From Ulvibacterium sp965248315 (GTDB lineage Bacteria > Bacteroidota > Bacteroidia > Flavobacteriales > Flavobacteriaceae), in assembly GCF_965248315.1 (NCBI RefSeq), contig NZ_CBDFIX010000002.1, forward strand, positions 1,922,001 through 1,986,000: a stretch of 64,000 nucleotides of DNA. The letters run 5' to 3'. A model generated the notes under the pieces. That model was not told the origin of the DNA and made no database searches. It saw only the letters and a program-made list of their open reading frames with translations. Shown piece by piece: positions 1 through 9,465 of this stretch. The translations under genes and the position numbers were made by a program. Position 1 is the first letter of the stretch. Each line of letters starts with the position of its first letter.

Positions 1-397
1 CAGCTGGCTTAATATCCAAAACTGGTTTCTCCAGCTCTATCAGAGCCATATCCTGACCGGTCCATTGTGTCTCTTGCGCATTCGGTTTTAAATCGGGATG
101 TTTTACTATTCTTTTTGTTCTATAATACGCATTTCCGAATTTCCATACAGACGAATCGACCACAAAGTGTGCGGCCGTTAAAACCCATTTGGGAGATATA
201 AGAACACCTGTGGCATAGCTTTTATTTGTTTCAGAAAGCGAATATCTACCCACACAATCAAATTCCGATCGAGCACCCAGCTCCCTATACTTTTTAATAT
301 CCACATCATGTCGGATCATACCAAAGTAGTTGGACGGACTAAAACTGACAAGGACAGTGCTTGCCGAGAGTGCGAATAGAATAAAATGTTTTTTCAT
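1..397 (-). CDS. Trypsin-like serine protease, 3' part outside the window
   Basis: The visible 132 residues begin with a hydrophobic export signal (MKKHFILFALSASTVLVSF) and continue into a chymotrypsin-fold (S1) peptidase. TAAHF carries the catalytic His at residue 77, and QDMALIEL carries the catalytic Asp at residue 116. The Ser region lies beyond the window edge. S1 family members usually have TAAHC; here the Cys is Phe, so the usual disulfide next to the catalytic His is absent. The start is the ATG at 395-397, just before the signal peptide. It lies 11 bp downstream of the membrane protein at 409-801 and is probably the last visible gene of an operon starting at 1760 with an ECF sigma factor. 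Its export and its place behind a sigma/anti-sigma-like pair suggest an envelope-stress or secreted-protease role, which is inference. Confidence 0.8.
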   Translation of the reverse strand, partial: MKKHFILFALSASTVLVSFSPSNYFGMIRHDVDIKKYRELGARSEFDCVGRYSLSETNKSYATGVLISPKWVLTAAHFVVDSSVWKFGNAYYRTKRIVKHPDLKPNAQETQWTGQDMALIELEKPVLDIKPA

Positions 398-408
398 ATT
401 TTTAGGTT

Positions 409-801
409 TTAGACCATTGGGCCATGTTTTTCAGTGCTTCCCGTTTCGACCCAGATAACAAATCGACCGGTAATGAATAAAAGAATGAAAGTCACTATAT
501 ACCAAGGGCTTATGTCCGTCGATTGTATTTCTAAAGGGTGAATTCCTTCAAGCAAAAAGTTCGGGATATCCATTTTCAAAATGAATGGAATACTAAGGAA
601 CACCCCGATTAGGCCCATGAGATACAAGGGTGTTTTTAGGGGTTTGTGAGCTACTTTGTCGCTTTTTTCAAGAGCACGAAACTTTTTCATAGTAGTATCA
701 ACGAATTGTTCCGAAGGTTCTTTGAGAGTAGATGTTTTTAAGATATCTATCAAATTTTTATCATCTTCTATATCCCCATTATTAAAATCCAATTTTTTCA
801 T
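409..801 (-). CDS. Small two-TM protein, probable anti-sigma partner
   Basis: 130 residues with an acidic, soluble N-terminal half (about 1-55) and two hydrophobic segments (about 58-76 and 100-118). I recognise no named family. The start codon overlaps the stop of the upstream ECF sigma gene by 4 bp (ATGA), a typical arrangement for translationally coupled sigma/anti-sigma pairs. A cytosolic N-terminus followed by membrane segments fits a membrane-tethered anti-sigma factor, but no zinc-binding HxxxCxxC motif is visible. The anti-sigma role is therefore inferred from context and topology only. Confidence 0.6.
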   Translation of the reverse strand: MKKLDFNNGDIEDDKNLIDILKTSTLKEPSEQFVDTTMKKFRALEKSDKVAHKPLKTPLYLMGLIGVFLSIPFILKMDIPNFLLEGIHPLEIQSTDISPWYIVTFILLFITGRFVIWVETGSTEKHGPMV

Positions 802-1382
802 TTTAAGTCGTTTATTTCATTTTTAAGCAAATATGAAAGCTCCACATACAAATTTTGTCTTGCCCGATAAAGCCTGGTTTTAATGGTGGATGTATTCCAG
901 CCGGTAATTTTCCCGATTTCTATAATGGAACATTCGTTGGTATAATATAAGGTTATCACAATGTTTTCTACTTCGGAAAGCTTGGAAATGGCTCTATTCA
1001 CAAATTCGATTTTATCTTTTTTAATCAGCTTTTCAAAACCATTGGCGTAGGTATCCGGTAGGATAAGTTGAAAATTTTCCGGCTCATCCAGTGAATCCAA
1101 TTTCAACCTACGACCCCTTAAACTTGTAAGGGATGTGGTATATACGATGCGATACAACCAAGTGGAAAACTTACCTGCTTTTTTGAACCTACCTAGATTT
1201 TTGAAAGCCTTGATAAATGCATCCTGTACTATTTCTTCGGCGTCCTCCCCGTTTTTCACAATCCGTAGGGCTATGGTAAATGCGAAACCTTTATACTTTT
1301 CCAATAGATAGCGGTAGCCGTTTTCATCGCCAACTATCGCCCTTTCAATTGCCGTATCTTCCGAATAGTTGGATTCGTCCAT
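798..1382 (-). CDS. RNA polymerase ECF-type sigma-70 factor
   Basis: 194 residues with the two-domain layout of extracytoplasmic-function sigma factors. Region 2 (about 25-95) includes GEDAEEIVQDAFIKAF and FSTWLYRI, the -10 recognition and melting helices. Region 4 (about 130-185) ends in an HTH with the STIKTRLYRARQNL recognition helix. It directs RNA polymerase to a dedicated promoter set. The stop overlaps the start of the putative anti-sigma gene, and a DUF6249-like membrane protein lies 15 bp upstream, so it is the second gene of a four-gene operon ending in a trypsin-like protease. The inducing signal cannot be read from the sequence. Confidence 0.88.
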   Translation of the reverse strand: MDESNYSEDTAIERAIVGDENGYRYLLEKYKGFAFTIALRIVKNGEDAEEIVQDAFIKAFKNLGRFKKAGKFSTWLYRIVYTTSLTSLRGRRLKLDSLDEPENFQLILPDTYANGFEKLIKKDKIEFVNRAISKLSEVENIVITLYYTNECSIIEIGKITGWNTSTIKTRLYRARQNLYVELSYLLKNEINDLK

Positions 1383-1397
1383 TATTCCAAATATGGC

Positions 1398-1760
1398 TTA
1401 TGCGTCTCTTTTTCTAAGCTTCTTGTTAAGAAAGAATGAAACTAGCATTGCCAATCCCATAAAGAAAGTTATCATGCCGATATAGGCCTGTGGATAGTTT
1501 CTATAGTTCTTGGGATTGTAGTGTTCCAATAAATATTTCTCAAAAAAGAAGCCACTGATCACTCCTATTGAAAAACCGATGAATACCAAACCCAAACTCA
1601 ATAAAATACTGTTTTGTCGCTGAATGGTTTTTCTAAAATACTCTAGATCCAGACCGGATTCGATTAGGGACATACGTTCCTTGTTCCTGTAGGTGAAAAA
1701 GGTATAGGCTATACCAAAAACAGTTAGGCTTATTACAATGATTACGATGTAGGCGAACAT
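1398..1760 (-). CDS. Small membrane protein, DUF6249-like
   Basis: 120 residues with three hydrophobic segments (about 3-20, 50-72 and 92-111). A short basic/acidic segment after the first TM contains KERMSLIESGLDLEYF, which resembles the conserved (R/K)xxLIExG element of DUF6249 proteins. These often sit beside ECF sigma factors in Bacteroidota. No enzymatic motif is visible. It is the first gene of the minus-strand operon with the sigma factor 15 bp downstream. The family name is from memory of the motif and is moderately secure; the function is unknown. Confidence 0.6.
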   Translation of the reverse strand: MFAYIVIIVISLTVFGIAYTFFTYRNKERMSLIESGLDLEYFRKTIQRQNSILLSLGLVFIGFSIGVISGFFFEKYLLEHYNPKNYRNYPQAYIGMITFFMGLAMLVSFFLNKKLRKRDA

Positions 1761-2100
1761 ATTTTTACTATTTTGGTTTCTATTCTATAAGACTACGGAT
1801 TTTTAAATTGGGTTTCGAAATATGTGACTTTTCCGTTTTGCTGGCAAATAAAAGGATAATCCAACTTGTATAGCCCATAGTATTACAAGATTGAAAACCT
1901 CATCATATTGTAGCTTAATAAAAATGGTTGCTTAAAAGGAAAGAAGGTGTACCAAGAAATGCCAATTTTTATAAGAGCCATTGTTCTGTAACGTTTTAGT
2001 TATTGGCTTTCTTCAGATTATTTCCTGATAATGTCTAAATTTTAAATTGGATTACTGATATTTAAACTGAATAACAGAATAATCTTTATCCGGAAAAACT
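1761..2100. other. Divergent intergenic region without a recognisable gene
   Basis: About 340 bp between the divergent sigma operon and the secreted EEP gene. It is AT-rich, has stops in all frames, and must hold promoters for both directions. I found no full TAnnTTTG element on either strand, no strong hairpin and no tRNA-like fold. Confidence 0.5.
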
Positions 2101-2904
2101 ATGAAGCAGATGAAATTGCAAATATCGATTGTTATAGTAGGCCTTCTCACCTTTGCGCCTGTGCACACTCAAATCAAAGTTGAGAACAAAAGAATTGTAA
2201 AAGTACTATCGTTCAATATTCTTGGGGGAAGAACTACAAAGGGTGATTTTAATTTAGATGTATTGGCCAAACTTATTAATGATGCGGATCCAGATTTTGT
2301 GGCCATGCAAGAAGTAGATTATAAAGTGAACAGGTCCAAGAAATATGATCTGGCCACTGAATTGGGTTGGAGGACCCAAATGGCTCCCATATTCGCAAGG
2401 GCGATGTACTATGATGGTGGAGAGTATGGCGAAGGAATCTTGTCCAAACTCTCATTTTTAAGCACTAGAAATGTAACCCTTCCCTACATTTCGGGACAGG
2501 AACCAAGGGCCGCCATCGAAATAGTGGCGGAATTACCTTCAAAGGATACGATCGCTTTTGTAGGCACACATTTTGCCCATGAGGGTAATGTTGGAAGGGA
2601 ATTGCAGGCCAAGAAGATAAACGAGATATTTTCCAAGAATAAGTACCCTACCATATTGGCCGGAGACCTAAATGCGACCCCAGGAAGTGGGCCCATTTCC
2701 ATCCTTGAGGAAGTTTGGGAGGCGACCTACGATAAAGAAAGCCCAGAACCTACCCATCCTTCGGATAACCCAAAGACAAAAATCGACTACGTAATGTTTT
2801 ATCCCAAAGACCGCTGGAAAATAATTGAGCGCGAGGTTATCAAAGATACTATTGCCTCCGATCATTGCGCTTATCTGGTCACCCTGGAATTGCTAGGTGA
2901 ATAA
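2101..2904 (+). CDS. Secreted endonuclease/exonuclease/phosphatase family protein
   Basis: 267 residues. An N-terminal hydrophobic signal (about 6-22) is followed by a complete EEP (DNase I-like) fold. Family landmarks are KVLSFNI at the start, MQEVD with the metal-binding Glu at 71, GTHFAHE, GDLNATPG (the GDxN catalytic motif) and the terminal SDH. Members hydrolyse phosphodiester or phosphomonoester bonds with Mg; in Bacteroidota, exported forms are often annotated only as endonuclease/exonuclease/phosphatase. The substrate (nucleic acid, inositol phosphate or sphingomyelin-like lipid) cannot be told from the sequence. It stands alone, followed by a LamG lipoprotein 254 bp downstream. Confidence 0.85.
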   Translation: MKQMKLQISIVIVGLLTFAPVHTQIKVENKRIVKVLSFNILGGRTTKGDFNLDVLAKLINDADPDFVAMQEVDYKVNRSKKYDLATELGWRTQMAPIFARAMYYDGGEYGEGILSKLSFLSTRNVTLPYISGQEPRAAIEIVAELPSKDTIAFVGTHFAHEGNVGRELQAKKINEIFSKNKYPTILAGDLNATPGSGPISILEEVWEATYDKESPEPTHPSDNPKTKIDYVMFYPKDRWKIIEREVIKDTIASDHCAYLVTLELLGE

Positions 2905-3158
2905 CGAAATAGATAAAATATACAATAAGGACGATAGATTTAATCCTATCCATTAGGTGTTCAACCGGAGCCAATTTTTTTTTTCGATTTGATCATGAAG
3001 CGACTCTTTTATGAAAGTTTTGTTAGATGAAGAACTCAGATGTAGTCCGGTAAAATGGATATCTCTTAAATACTTCGGACCCAATTGCCATGTATTCTTA
3101 TTAGGATATGTAATATTTATGTACTTTAGGAGCTGGACCATTCTGAATACGAAACCCC

Positions 3159-4061
3159 ATGACTAAAATATATATCACTAAATACATTGCACCGATTATC
3201 CTAGTATGTACAACTGGATTGACCTCCTGTAAAGAGAAAAATGTTAAAAAAGAAGAGGTTAAAGAAGATACAACGGAAGACGGTTTAAAGGAGGCGCTCA
3301 GTTTTTATGCCTCGTTTGATACCGGGGTCAATGCCGATTTTTCGGTCGGGGATTCCCTCATGTATACCGTTGCCAACAGAGATTCCCTCGATTCTTCCAA
3401 AGTTGGCCTGCATAAACCTGATATTAGTCGCCAGAAGGGCAAGGGCAAATATGGCCATGGGCTCCAATTTACCGAGCGTAGTAAGGGATATATCTACTAT
3501 CCCAGTACTGGGAACATAGCGTATAGCAAGGAGAATTGGAACGGGGCCATTTCTTTTTGGTTAAGTCTTGACCCAGCCACCGATCTGGAACCGGGCTATT
3601 GTGACCCCATTCAAATTACGGATGTTAGTTATAACGATGCCGCCATTTGGGTAGATTTTACCGAAAATAACCCCAGAGACTTCAGATTAGGTGTCATCGG
3701 AGATCGAAATATCTGGAACCCCGATGGATTGGAAGATGAGGATGATCTTTTTCTGCCACAACTCGCACCCGTAAGCAATCCTCCTTTCGCCAAAGGGGAA
3801 TGGACACATGTATTCATCAACCTTTCCCGATTGAATACCGAAAAAGGCAAAGCTTCCCTTTACTTAAACGGGGAATTGAAAGGAACAAGGCCGGATATTA
3901 CCGATTCCTTCACCTGGCAATTAGATCGGTCCAACATCTATTTGGGACTAAGCTATATTGGGTTTATGGACGATTTGTCCATTTACAATAGAGCTCTTAC
4001 CGAAAACGAGATTAAGGCACTTTATTCCCTGGAAAATGGAGTTCACACGATTTTAAAATGA
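3159..4061 (+). CDS. LamG/concanavalin A-like domain lipoprotein
   Basis: 300 residues. The N-terminus has a lipoprotein signal with lipobox LTSC (Cys about 24), so the mature protein should be anchored to a membrane. A Lys/Glu-rich linker (about 25-45) leads into a jelly-roll LamG/laminin-G_3 domain from about 50 to 290. Recognisable elements are the opening SFYASFDTGV strand, WNGAISFWLSLDP, GEWTHVFINLSRL, ASLYLNGEL and the closing FMDDLSIYNRALTENEIKALY. Such domains bind carbohydrate or act as structural lectin modules. No hydrolase domain is attached, so a glycan-binding or adhesive role is inferred. The ATG at 3159 is directly before the signal peptide. Confidence 0.82.
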   Translation: MTKIYITKYIAPIILVCTTGLTSCKEKNVKKEEVKEDTTEDGLKEALSFYASFDTGVNADFSVGDSLMYTVANRDSLDSSKVGLHKPDISRQKGKGKYGHGLQFTERSKGYIYYPSTGNIAYSKENWNGAISFWLSLDPATDLEPGYCDPIQITDVSYNDAAIWVDFTENNPRDFRLGVIGDRNIWNPDGLEDEDDLFLPQLAPVSNPPFAKGEWTHVFINLSRLNTEKGKASLYLNGELKGTRPDITDSFTWQLDRSNIYLGLSYIGFMDDLSIYNRALTENEIKALYSLENGVHTILK

Positions 4062-4143
4062 GTGACGCTTTTTGAAACTTCGCTTTCTTCTAGATTCTGT
4101 TCATTTAATTTGCCTACAGAACCTTTTAATGATTTATGGAGAC

Positions 4144-5655
4144 CTAGCCTTTCCAAACTTCCTTTAGAAAAATACCGGTCATTACCACCATAAAAAGGGC
4201 AAAGGGCAATGACGTAATGATCAGTAGTTTTTGGACCGCGACCAAAACATCGATCTCCGGCTTGGCATTTCCCAATAGGATAAGGGCCAAGGTAGCTAAA
4301 AGAATACAAATGGACCATAGGAGTCTGTGACTCTTACGAGGTGTCCTTTTCCCGCGATCCGTAAACATGCTGAGTACGAAAACGGCCGAATCCACCGAGG
4401 TCACCAAAAAACTTATCAAAAGCAAAACAGTGGTCAAGTTGAGAAGGCCGGCCATAGGATAGTTCTCAAAAAACACAAAAATTGAGGAGAACACATTGCC
4501 AAACTCGTTGGCATATGTACCCCAACTTTCTATTACTTGAAAGGCCGAGGTGCCAAAAACGGAGAACCAGAAAAAGGTGCCCAATGAAGGGATGATCAGA
4601 ACCCCCAATAACAATTGACGCAATGTCCGGCCCTTGGAAATCCGTGCGATAAAGATGCCCGTAAACGGGGCCCAGGCCAACCAAAAGGCCCAATAGTAAA
4701 AGGTCCAGTCCGTTAGGAAGGCAATGCCCGGATCAAATTTGCCCCAAGCGAGGCTCATTGGAATAAAGTCCAATATATACTGTAAGGTAGCGCTTCCCAA
4801 AGAACTTAAAATAGCGCCCAAATCGCTTGAGATGAATACAAAGAACAACAAGAGAAGGGTTATAACAATGTTGAATTTTGAAATGACCTTGATACCTCGA
4901 TCTACCCCTTGCCAAGCCGAATAAAAGGCAATTGTGGAAATCAAAACGGCCAGAAGAAGCGTAGTACCCAAACCAAAACTAGACGGAAACAAATGATTCA
5001 ACCCCCCGTTAATCTGCGCCGTTCCGAGTCCTATGGCGGCAATAAGCCCAAAAACTGTAGTAAGAATGGTCATGACATCTATTCCCTTTCTTGCTACTGT
5101 ATTGGGAATGGTATCTTCTATCGCAGAACTGACCAAAACCCTTTTTTTTCTTACAAATAAGGCGTATCCAACGACCATGGCAAAGAGGCCGTAAAAGGCC
5201 CATGCGGTAAACCCCCATTGATAAAACGTAAACTCCAGGGCCAAAATCTCGGGTTTCAATTCGGAAGGATAAGGCGGATTCTGAAACATAAAAACGGGCT
5301 CCTGAACAGCGCGCAACAAAATTCCCGCACCCATACCCGCACTGTACAGCATGGCTGTCCATGCCCAGAGGGAATGTTCCGGTTTCTGGTTTTTTTTACC
5401 GAGCCTTATCCTGCCCAAGGGAGAAATGGCCACTGTTAAAAGTAGGAGAACACAGCCCAATCCTAGATACAGATAGAAATAACCGAAGTAGTTTCGAACC
5501 CAAATTGAAGCGGATTCTATGGCATCATAGCTGGCTTCTGTGGCAAAAAGGACAATAATGGAAAACAGAAATAGTATTCCTAAGGAAACGGATAGTAAAT
5601 AATTCTTTTTTAAAAGTTGTAGTAACTCGATTACAATACTATTTAGCTTTGGCAA
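4144..5655 (-). CDS. BCCT-family betaine/choline/carnitine-type transporter
   Basis: 503 residues, about 12 transmembrane segments. It carries BCCT signatures: MLYSAGMGAGILLRAVQEPV in TM3-4, and WTFYYWAFWLAWAPFTGIFIARISKGRT, the tryptophan-rich signature region. BCCT proteins take up quaternary ammonium osmolytes such as betaine, or DMSP, driven by Na+ or H+. The start appears to be TTG at 5655, because no ATG, GTG or other usual start precedes the first TM in frame. It overlaps the end of the SDR gene by 17 bp, indicating co-transcription. Family length is usually 500-550, so it is complete. Glycine-betaine or DMSP uptake suits a marine organism, but the substrate is not determined. Confidence 0.87.
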   Translation of the reverse strand: MPKLNSIVIELLQLLKKNYLLSVSLGILFLFSIIVLFATEASYDAIESASIWVRNYFGYFYLYLGLGCVLLLLTVAISPLGRIRLGKKNQKPEHSLWAWTAMLYSAGMGAGILLRAVQEPVFMFQNPPYPSELKPEILALEFTFYQWGFTAWAFYGLFAMVVGYALFVRKKRVLVSSAIEDTIPNTVARKGIDVMTILTTVFGLIAAIGLGTAQINGGLNHLFPSSFGLGTTLLLAVLISTIAFYSAWQGVDRGIKVISKFNIVITLLLLFFVFISSDLGAILSSLGSATLQYILDFIPMSLAWGKFDPGIAFLTDWTFYYWAFWLAWAPFTGIFIARISKGRTLRQLLLGVLIIPSLGTFFWFSVFGTSAFQVIESWGTYANEFGNVFSSIFVFFENYPMAGLLNLTTVLLLISFLVTSVDSAVFVLSMFTDRGKRTPRKSHRLLWSICILLATLALILLGNAKPEIDVLVAVQKLLIITSLPFALFMVVMTGIFLKEVWKG

Positions 5656-7066
5656 TATTCCTGATCATTCCTTCAAAGATAAAATAATGGAAAGGAAGTA
5701 TGCTGTACCAGTACAATCTGCCCCGTAACCCTTTAGGTCTAAAAGTGGCCGTTTGGTGAAGAACGTTCTGCTCATCGATTTTAAATTCCAGCCAAGCCTC
5801 CCCGGGCAATCGCATTTCTGCAAAAAGCAACAGTCTTTTGGCTTCCTTGTCCGCCAAAAGTACCCGCCAGAAATCCAGGGAATCTCCGGGATAAATTTTA
5901 TCGGGATGGGTACGTCCCCTTCGCAATCCCACACCTCCGTTGAGCTTATCCAAAAACCCCCGTACCCTCCAAAGCCAATTCCCGTAATACCAACCCGTTT
6001 CCCCGCCAATTTTCCAGATATTCCGTAGTACTCTTTCCTTATCTTTTATCTCAAGTTTTTTTTCATCCTTCAGAACCCCATACTTTGGGACTTGGATATA
6101 TTTTTCGAGGTTCTTTTTAAAGCGACCGCTGACCATGCTGTCCTTCCAGCTACTGACCACAAGGTTCTGTTCAATTTTTTTAAAGGCCATACCAATGGCC
6201 TCTTTATAGGTATGTGTACGTATTCCTAAAAGTTCTTGCAAGCGATTATCCTTGGCCACCACCTCCATTTTCATACTATCCACGAGGTTTACGGCCAATT
6301 TATAGGAAGTGGAGGTTACAAAATAGAGCCAATAGGAGGATAGCTTTGGAGTCATTACGGGAACCGTAAAAATCCAATTTTCAAACCCCCGGACTTTGGC
6401 ATATTGCTGAAGCATTTGCTTGTACGTGAGTATATCCGGACCTCCAATATCAAAGGACTCGTTATAAGTGTCTTCATTCCCGATTACTCCAATGAGAAAT
6501 CGTATGACGTCACGGATGGCAATGGGCTGTGTTTTGGTCAACACCCATTTTGGGGTTATCATAAAGGGTAACTTTTCGCACAGGTCTCGTATAATCTCAA
6601 AGGAAGAACTACCGGAACCCACGATAATTCCGGCTCTAAGAACGGTAAGGTCAAACTTTCCGCCATATAGAATGTCCTCCACATTTTTACGGGAACTTAA
6701 GTGTTTGGACAGTTGGGTGTCATTTACAATGCCGCTTAAATAAACCACCTGTTGCACCTGGGTTCTTGCCATATACGTATTGAAGGTTTTGGCGGATAGG
6801 GCTTCCTTCTCATCAAAATCGACGGTAGAGGAACTCATGGAATGGATAAGATAATACGCCACATCAATATCCTTGGGGAGCAAACTCTCTTGAAATTCCT
6901 TGAGAAAATCAATTTCCACAATTTCTACGAGTGCCTTGGTTTCGGTATCAATGGACAAACGATTTTCGTTCCGGACGGCACAGACCACTTTATGCCCCAG
7001 ATCCAATAATTGGGGCAGCAATCGCATACCTATATATCCATTGGCACCTGTAAGCAGGATTTTCAT
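5639..7066 (-). CDS. SDR-type NAD(P)-binding protein with DUF2867 domain
   Basis: 475 residues. The N-terminal Rossmann fold opens with LTGANGYIGMRLLPQLLDLG (TGxxGxxG dinucleotide motif) and includes YYLIHSM and the VVYLSGI region of atypical SDRs (about 1-290). The C-terminal half (about 310-470) is DUF2867-like, with WRVRGFLDKLNGGVGLRRGR and LDFWRV. Family members are oxidoreductases or epimerase-like proteins of unclear substrate, often annotated NAD-dependent epimerase/dehydratase. The start overlaps the preceding gene by 4 bp (ATGA) and the end overlaps the BCCT transporter by 17 bp, so the three form one operon. Confidence 0.82.
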   Translation of the reverse strand: MKILLTGANGYIGMRLLPQLLDLGHKVVCAVRNENRLSIDTETKALVEIVEIDFLKEFQESLLPKDIDVAYYLIHSMSSSTVDFDEKEALSAKTFNTYMARTQVQQVVYLSGIVNDTQLSKHLSSRKNVEDILYGGKFDLTVLRAGIIVGSGSSSFEIIRDLCEKLPFMITPKWVLTKTQPIAIRDVIRFLIGVIGNEDTYNESFDIGGPDILTYKQMLQQYAKVRGFENWIFTVPVMTPKLSSYWLYFVTSTSYKLAVNLVDSMKMEVVAKDNRLQELLGIRTHTYKEAIGMAFKKIEQNLVVSSWKDSMVSGRFKKNLEKYIQVPKYGVLKDEKKLEIKDKERVLRNIWKIGGETGWYYGNWLWRVRGFLDKLNGGVGLRRGRTHPDKIYPGDSLDFWRVLLADKEAKRLLLFAEMRLPGEAWLEFKIDEQNVLHQTATFRPKGLRGRLYWYSILPFHYFIFEGMIRNIAKAK

Positions 7067-7488
7067 AAATCCTCGATTGAAGTAGGCCTATTATTGGCCT
7101 TATAGTCCAAAATCTTTTTGAAGAACTTCTGTATCGCCTTGGTATCTGCCTGAACCTTAATAAAATGATGATCCCGATAAATGGAATATTTGGCCAGTTC
7201 CCCCTTATATATGGTCAATTTATAATACGGTATGATCAGGGCAAAAGTTTCCAATAAGGAACGAAACCGGACAATAATCCCTTTGGGCCGCATTTCAATA
7301 TTGCATTGATCCCGATTGTTGTCCAAAATAAGTAGATTGCGAATTTCAATACTGGTTTCCGTAATGAACAACCTCGGAGATCCGATCCCGCCCATCGCCC
7401 ATCGTTCCTTTAGCGTAAAAGGCTTACCAACTTCCGAATCGATTTTTTCGGTAATTTTTTTATCGCTGTACGATACGTTCAATAGCAT
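7063..7488 (-). CDS. Conserved hypothetical protein, first gene of the SDR-BCCT operon
   Basis: 141 residues from the ATG at 7488; not recognised. It is a soluble, basic, mixed alpha/beta protein with no signal peptide or clear motif. The ORF stays open to 7596, but that start would lie 7 bp from the divergent argS start. The chosen start has a purine-rich AGAAAAAGAAAG stretch shortly upstream. The stop overlaps the SDR start (ATGA), implying translational coupling with the SDR protein and a shared, unknown role. Confidence 0.6.
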   Translation of the reverse strand: MLLNVSYSDKKITEKIDSEVGKPFTLKERWAMGGIGSPRLFITETSIEIRNLLILDNNRDQCNIEMRPKGIIVRFRSLLETFALIIPYYKLTIYKGELAKYSIYRDHHFIKVQADTKAIQKFFKKILDYKANNRPTSIEDL

Positions 7489-7572
7489 GGGCTTTCTTTT
7501 TCTGTAGCTCCATAAAGTTACTGAAACCACACTTAAATAGGACAATTGCATTCGTAAAAGCACAAAAAAATG

Positions 7573-7580
7573 TAGTTTTG
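7573..7580 (+). promoter_or_regulatory. Bacteroidota -7 promoter element of argS
   Basis: TAGTTTTG matches the TAnnTTTG consensus exactly. It lies 22 bp before the argS ATG, so transcription should begin about 18 nt upstream of the start. A TTG trinucleotide about 24 nt upstream may serve as the -33 element, although this spacing is longer than usual. Confidence 0.6.
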
Positions 7581-7602
7581 CAGCCGCATAACCCAAGTTT
7601 TA

Positions 7603-9408
7603 ATGGATATACAAAGCATTTTAAAGACCAAGGTAAAGGAAGCCGTAAAATCCATTTTTGATATTGAGTTGCCTTCCGTGGAATTTCAGCCCACCAGAAA
7701 GGATTTTCAGGGCGATATTACCGTGGTTGTTTTTCCCATGTTACGCCATATAAAGGGAAATCCTGAGCAAATTGGAAAGCGAATCGGGGCATTTTTGGAA
7801 GAGCAAGTGGGGGAAATCTCCGATTTTAATGTAATCAAAGGATTTTTGAATTTGATTATCGACGATGCTTTTTACCTCCACTTTTTTGATTCAATTTATG
7901 AAACAGAAAATTATGGTTATGTCGTAAACGGGGATACCGATGCCATTATGGTGGAGTATTCCTCGCCCAATACCAACAAACCTCTGCATTTAGGGCATAT
8001 TCGAAACAACTTACTGGGGTATTCCGTGGCGGAAATATTGAAGGCATCGGGGAAAAAGGTATACAAAACCCAGATTATTAATGATCGGGGTATCCATATC
8101 TGTAAAAGCATGTTGGCCTGGCAGCGCCTTGGAAATGGGGAAACTCCAGAAACTACCGGATTGAAAGGCGATCAACTGGTGGGGAAATACTATGTGGCTT
8201 TTGATAAGGTATACAAGGCTGAAATTACAGAATTGATGGCCGAAGGAATTGAAAAGGACAAGGCGGAAAAAGAGGCGCCTATTTTATTGGAAGCCCAGGA
8301 AATGCTCCGCAAATGGGAGGCTGGGGACGATACCGTAGTTGCTCTTTGGACTACCATGAATGGCTGGGTTTATAACGGTTTTGAGGAAACCTACAAAAAT
8401 TTAGGGGTGGATTTCGATAAGCTCTATTACGAAAGCGATACCTATTTGTTGGGGAAGGATGTAGTAGAAGATGGACTCAAAAAGGGAGTTTTCCATAGGA
8501 AGGAGGATGGAAGTGTCTGGATCGATCTTACCAATGAGGGACTGGATGAAAAAATAGTGTTGCGTTCCGATGGTACAGCGGTCTATATGACCCAGGACAT
8601 CGGTACGGCCATACAACGGGTTAAGGACTATCCGGATATTAATGGGATGGTATATACTGTTGGCAATGAACAGGACTACCATTTTAAGGTACTTTTCCTG
8701 ATTTTAAAAAAACTGGGATTCTCCTGGGCCAAAAACTTATATCATCTTAGCTATGGAATGGTAGACCTTCCCAGTGGGAAAATGAAGAGTAGGGAAGGGA
8801 CTGTAGTAGATGCAGATGATCTGATGGAGGATATGACGCAAACTGCGGCCCAACTATCGGAAGAACTGGGAAAACTGGAAGGCTATTCGGATGCCGAAAA
8901 ACAGGAGTTATACCGCATTATAGGGCTAGGAGCCTTAAAATACTATATTCTAAAAGTAGACCCTAAAAAACGCATCCTTTTTGATCCACAGGAATCGGTG
9001 GATTTTCAGGGAAATACAGGGCCTTTTATCCAGTATGCCTATGCGCGGATACAGTCCATACTTCGTAAGGCCGATTCAAACCAGGGTGTCACTCTGAGCG
9101 CCCGCCTGAATGACTCTGTCGGGCAGGTAGTCGAAGAGTTGCATCCCAAGGAAAAAGAATTGATCAAACAGATTCAACTCTTTCCTGAGGTTATTGGTCT
9201 TGCTGCTGAAAACTATAGTCCTGCCCTTATTGCCAATTATGTGTACGATTTGGTCAAGGAATTCAATTCGTTCTATCAGCAGGTTTCCATTCTCGGGGAG
9301 GCCAATGAAAATAAGAGAATTTTACGGGTACGTTTGTCCAAAAAAGTTGGGGAGGTTATCCAATCAGCGTTCCAACTTTTGGGTATCCAGGTACCGGATC
9401 GGATGTAG
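7603..9408 (+). CDS. argS: Arginyl-tRNA synthetase
   Basis: 601 residues, full class I length. An N-terminal additional domain (about 1-110) is followed by the catalytic domain with SSPNTNKPLHLGHIRNN, holding the HIGH-type signature HLGH. The KMSKS-equivalent loop GKMKSREGTVV is typical of ArgRS, where the second Lys is often missing. The C-terminal anticodon-binding DALR domain (about 470-601) contains FIQYAYARIQSI and ends in the usual LLGIQVPDRM. It attaches arginine to tRNA-Arg and is essential. It has its own TAGTTTTG promoter and stands alone; a weak GACCC/GGGTC hairpin follows at 9408-9421. Confidence 0.97.
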   Translation: MDIQSILKTKVKEAVKSIFDIELPSVEFQPTRKDFQGDITVVVFPMLRHIKGNPEQIGKRIGAFLEEQVGEISDFNVIKGFLNLIIDDAFYLHFFDSIYETENYGYVVNGDTDAIMVEYSSPNTNKPLHLGHIRNNLLGYSVAEILKASGKKVYKTQIINDRGIHICKSMLAWQRLGNGETPETTGLKGDQLVGKYYVAFDKVYKAEITELMAEGIEKDKAEKEAPILLEAQEMLRKWEAGDDTVVALWTTMNGWVYNGFEETYKNLGVDFDKLYYESDTYLLGKDVVEDGLKKGVFHRKEDGSVWIDLTNEGLDEKIVLRSDGTAVYMTQDIGTAIQRVKDYPDINGMVYTVGNEQDYHFKVLFLILKKLGFSWAKNLYHLSYGMVDLPSGKMKSREGTVVDADDLMEDMTQTAAQLSEELGKLEGYSDAEKQELYRIIGLGALKYYILKVDPKKRILFDPQESVDFQGNTGPFIQYAYARIQSILRKADSNQGVTLSARLNDSVGQVVEELHPKEKELIKQIQLFPEVIGLAAENYSPALIANYVYDLVKEFNSFYQQVSILGEANENKRILRVRLSKKVGEVIQSAFQLLGIQVPDRM

Positions 9409-9465
9409 ACCCAAACGGGTCCCTTCATCTAAGTATGAATGTGGTTTTTTGATTCTTCGATTTAT

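Noticed and set aside
2953..3141. 62-codon minus-strand ORF between two secreted-protein genes
   Set aside because: No signal, motif or coding-like composition was seen.
7489..7596. Extension of the small gene at 7063 to 7596
   Set aside because: It would begin 7 bp from argS and cover its promoter; a purine-rich ribosome site favours 7488.
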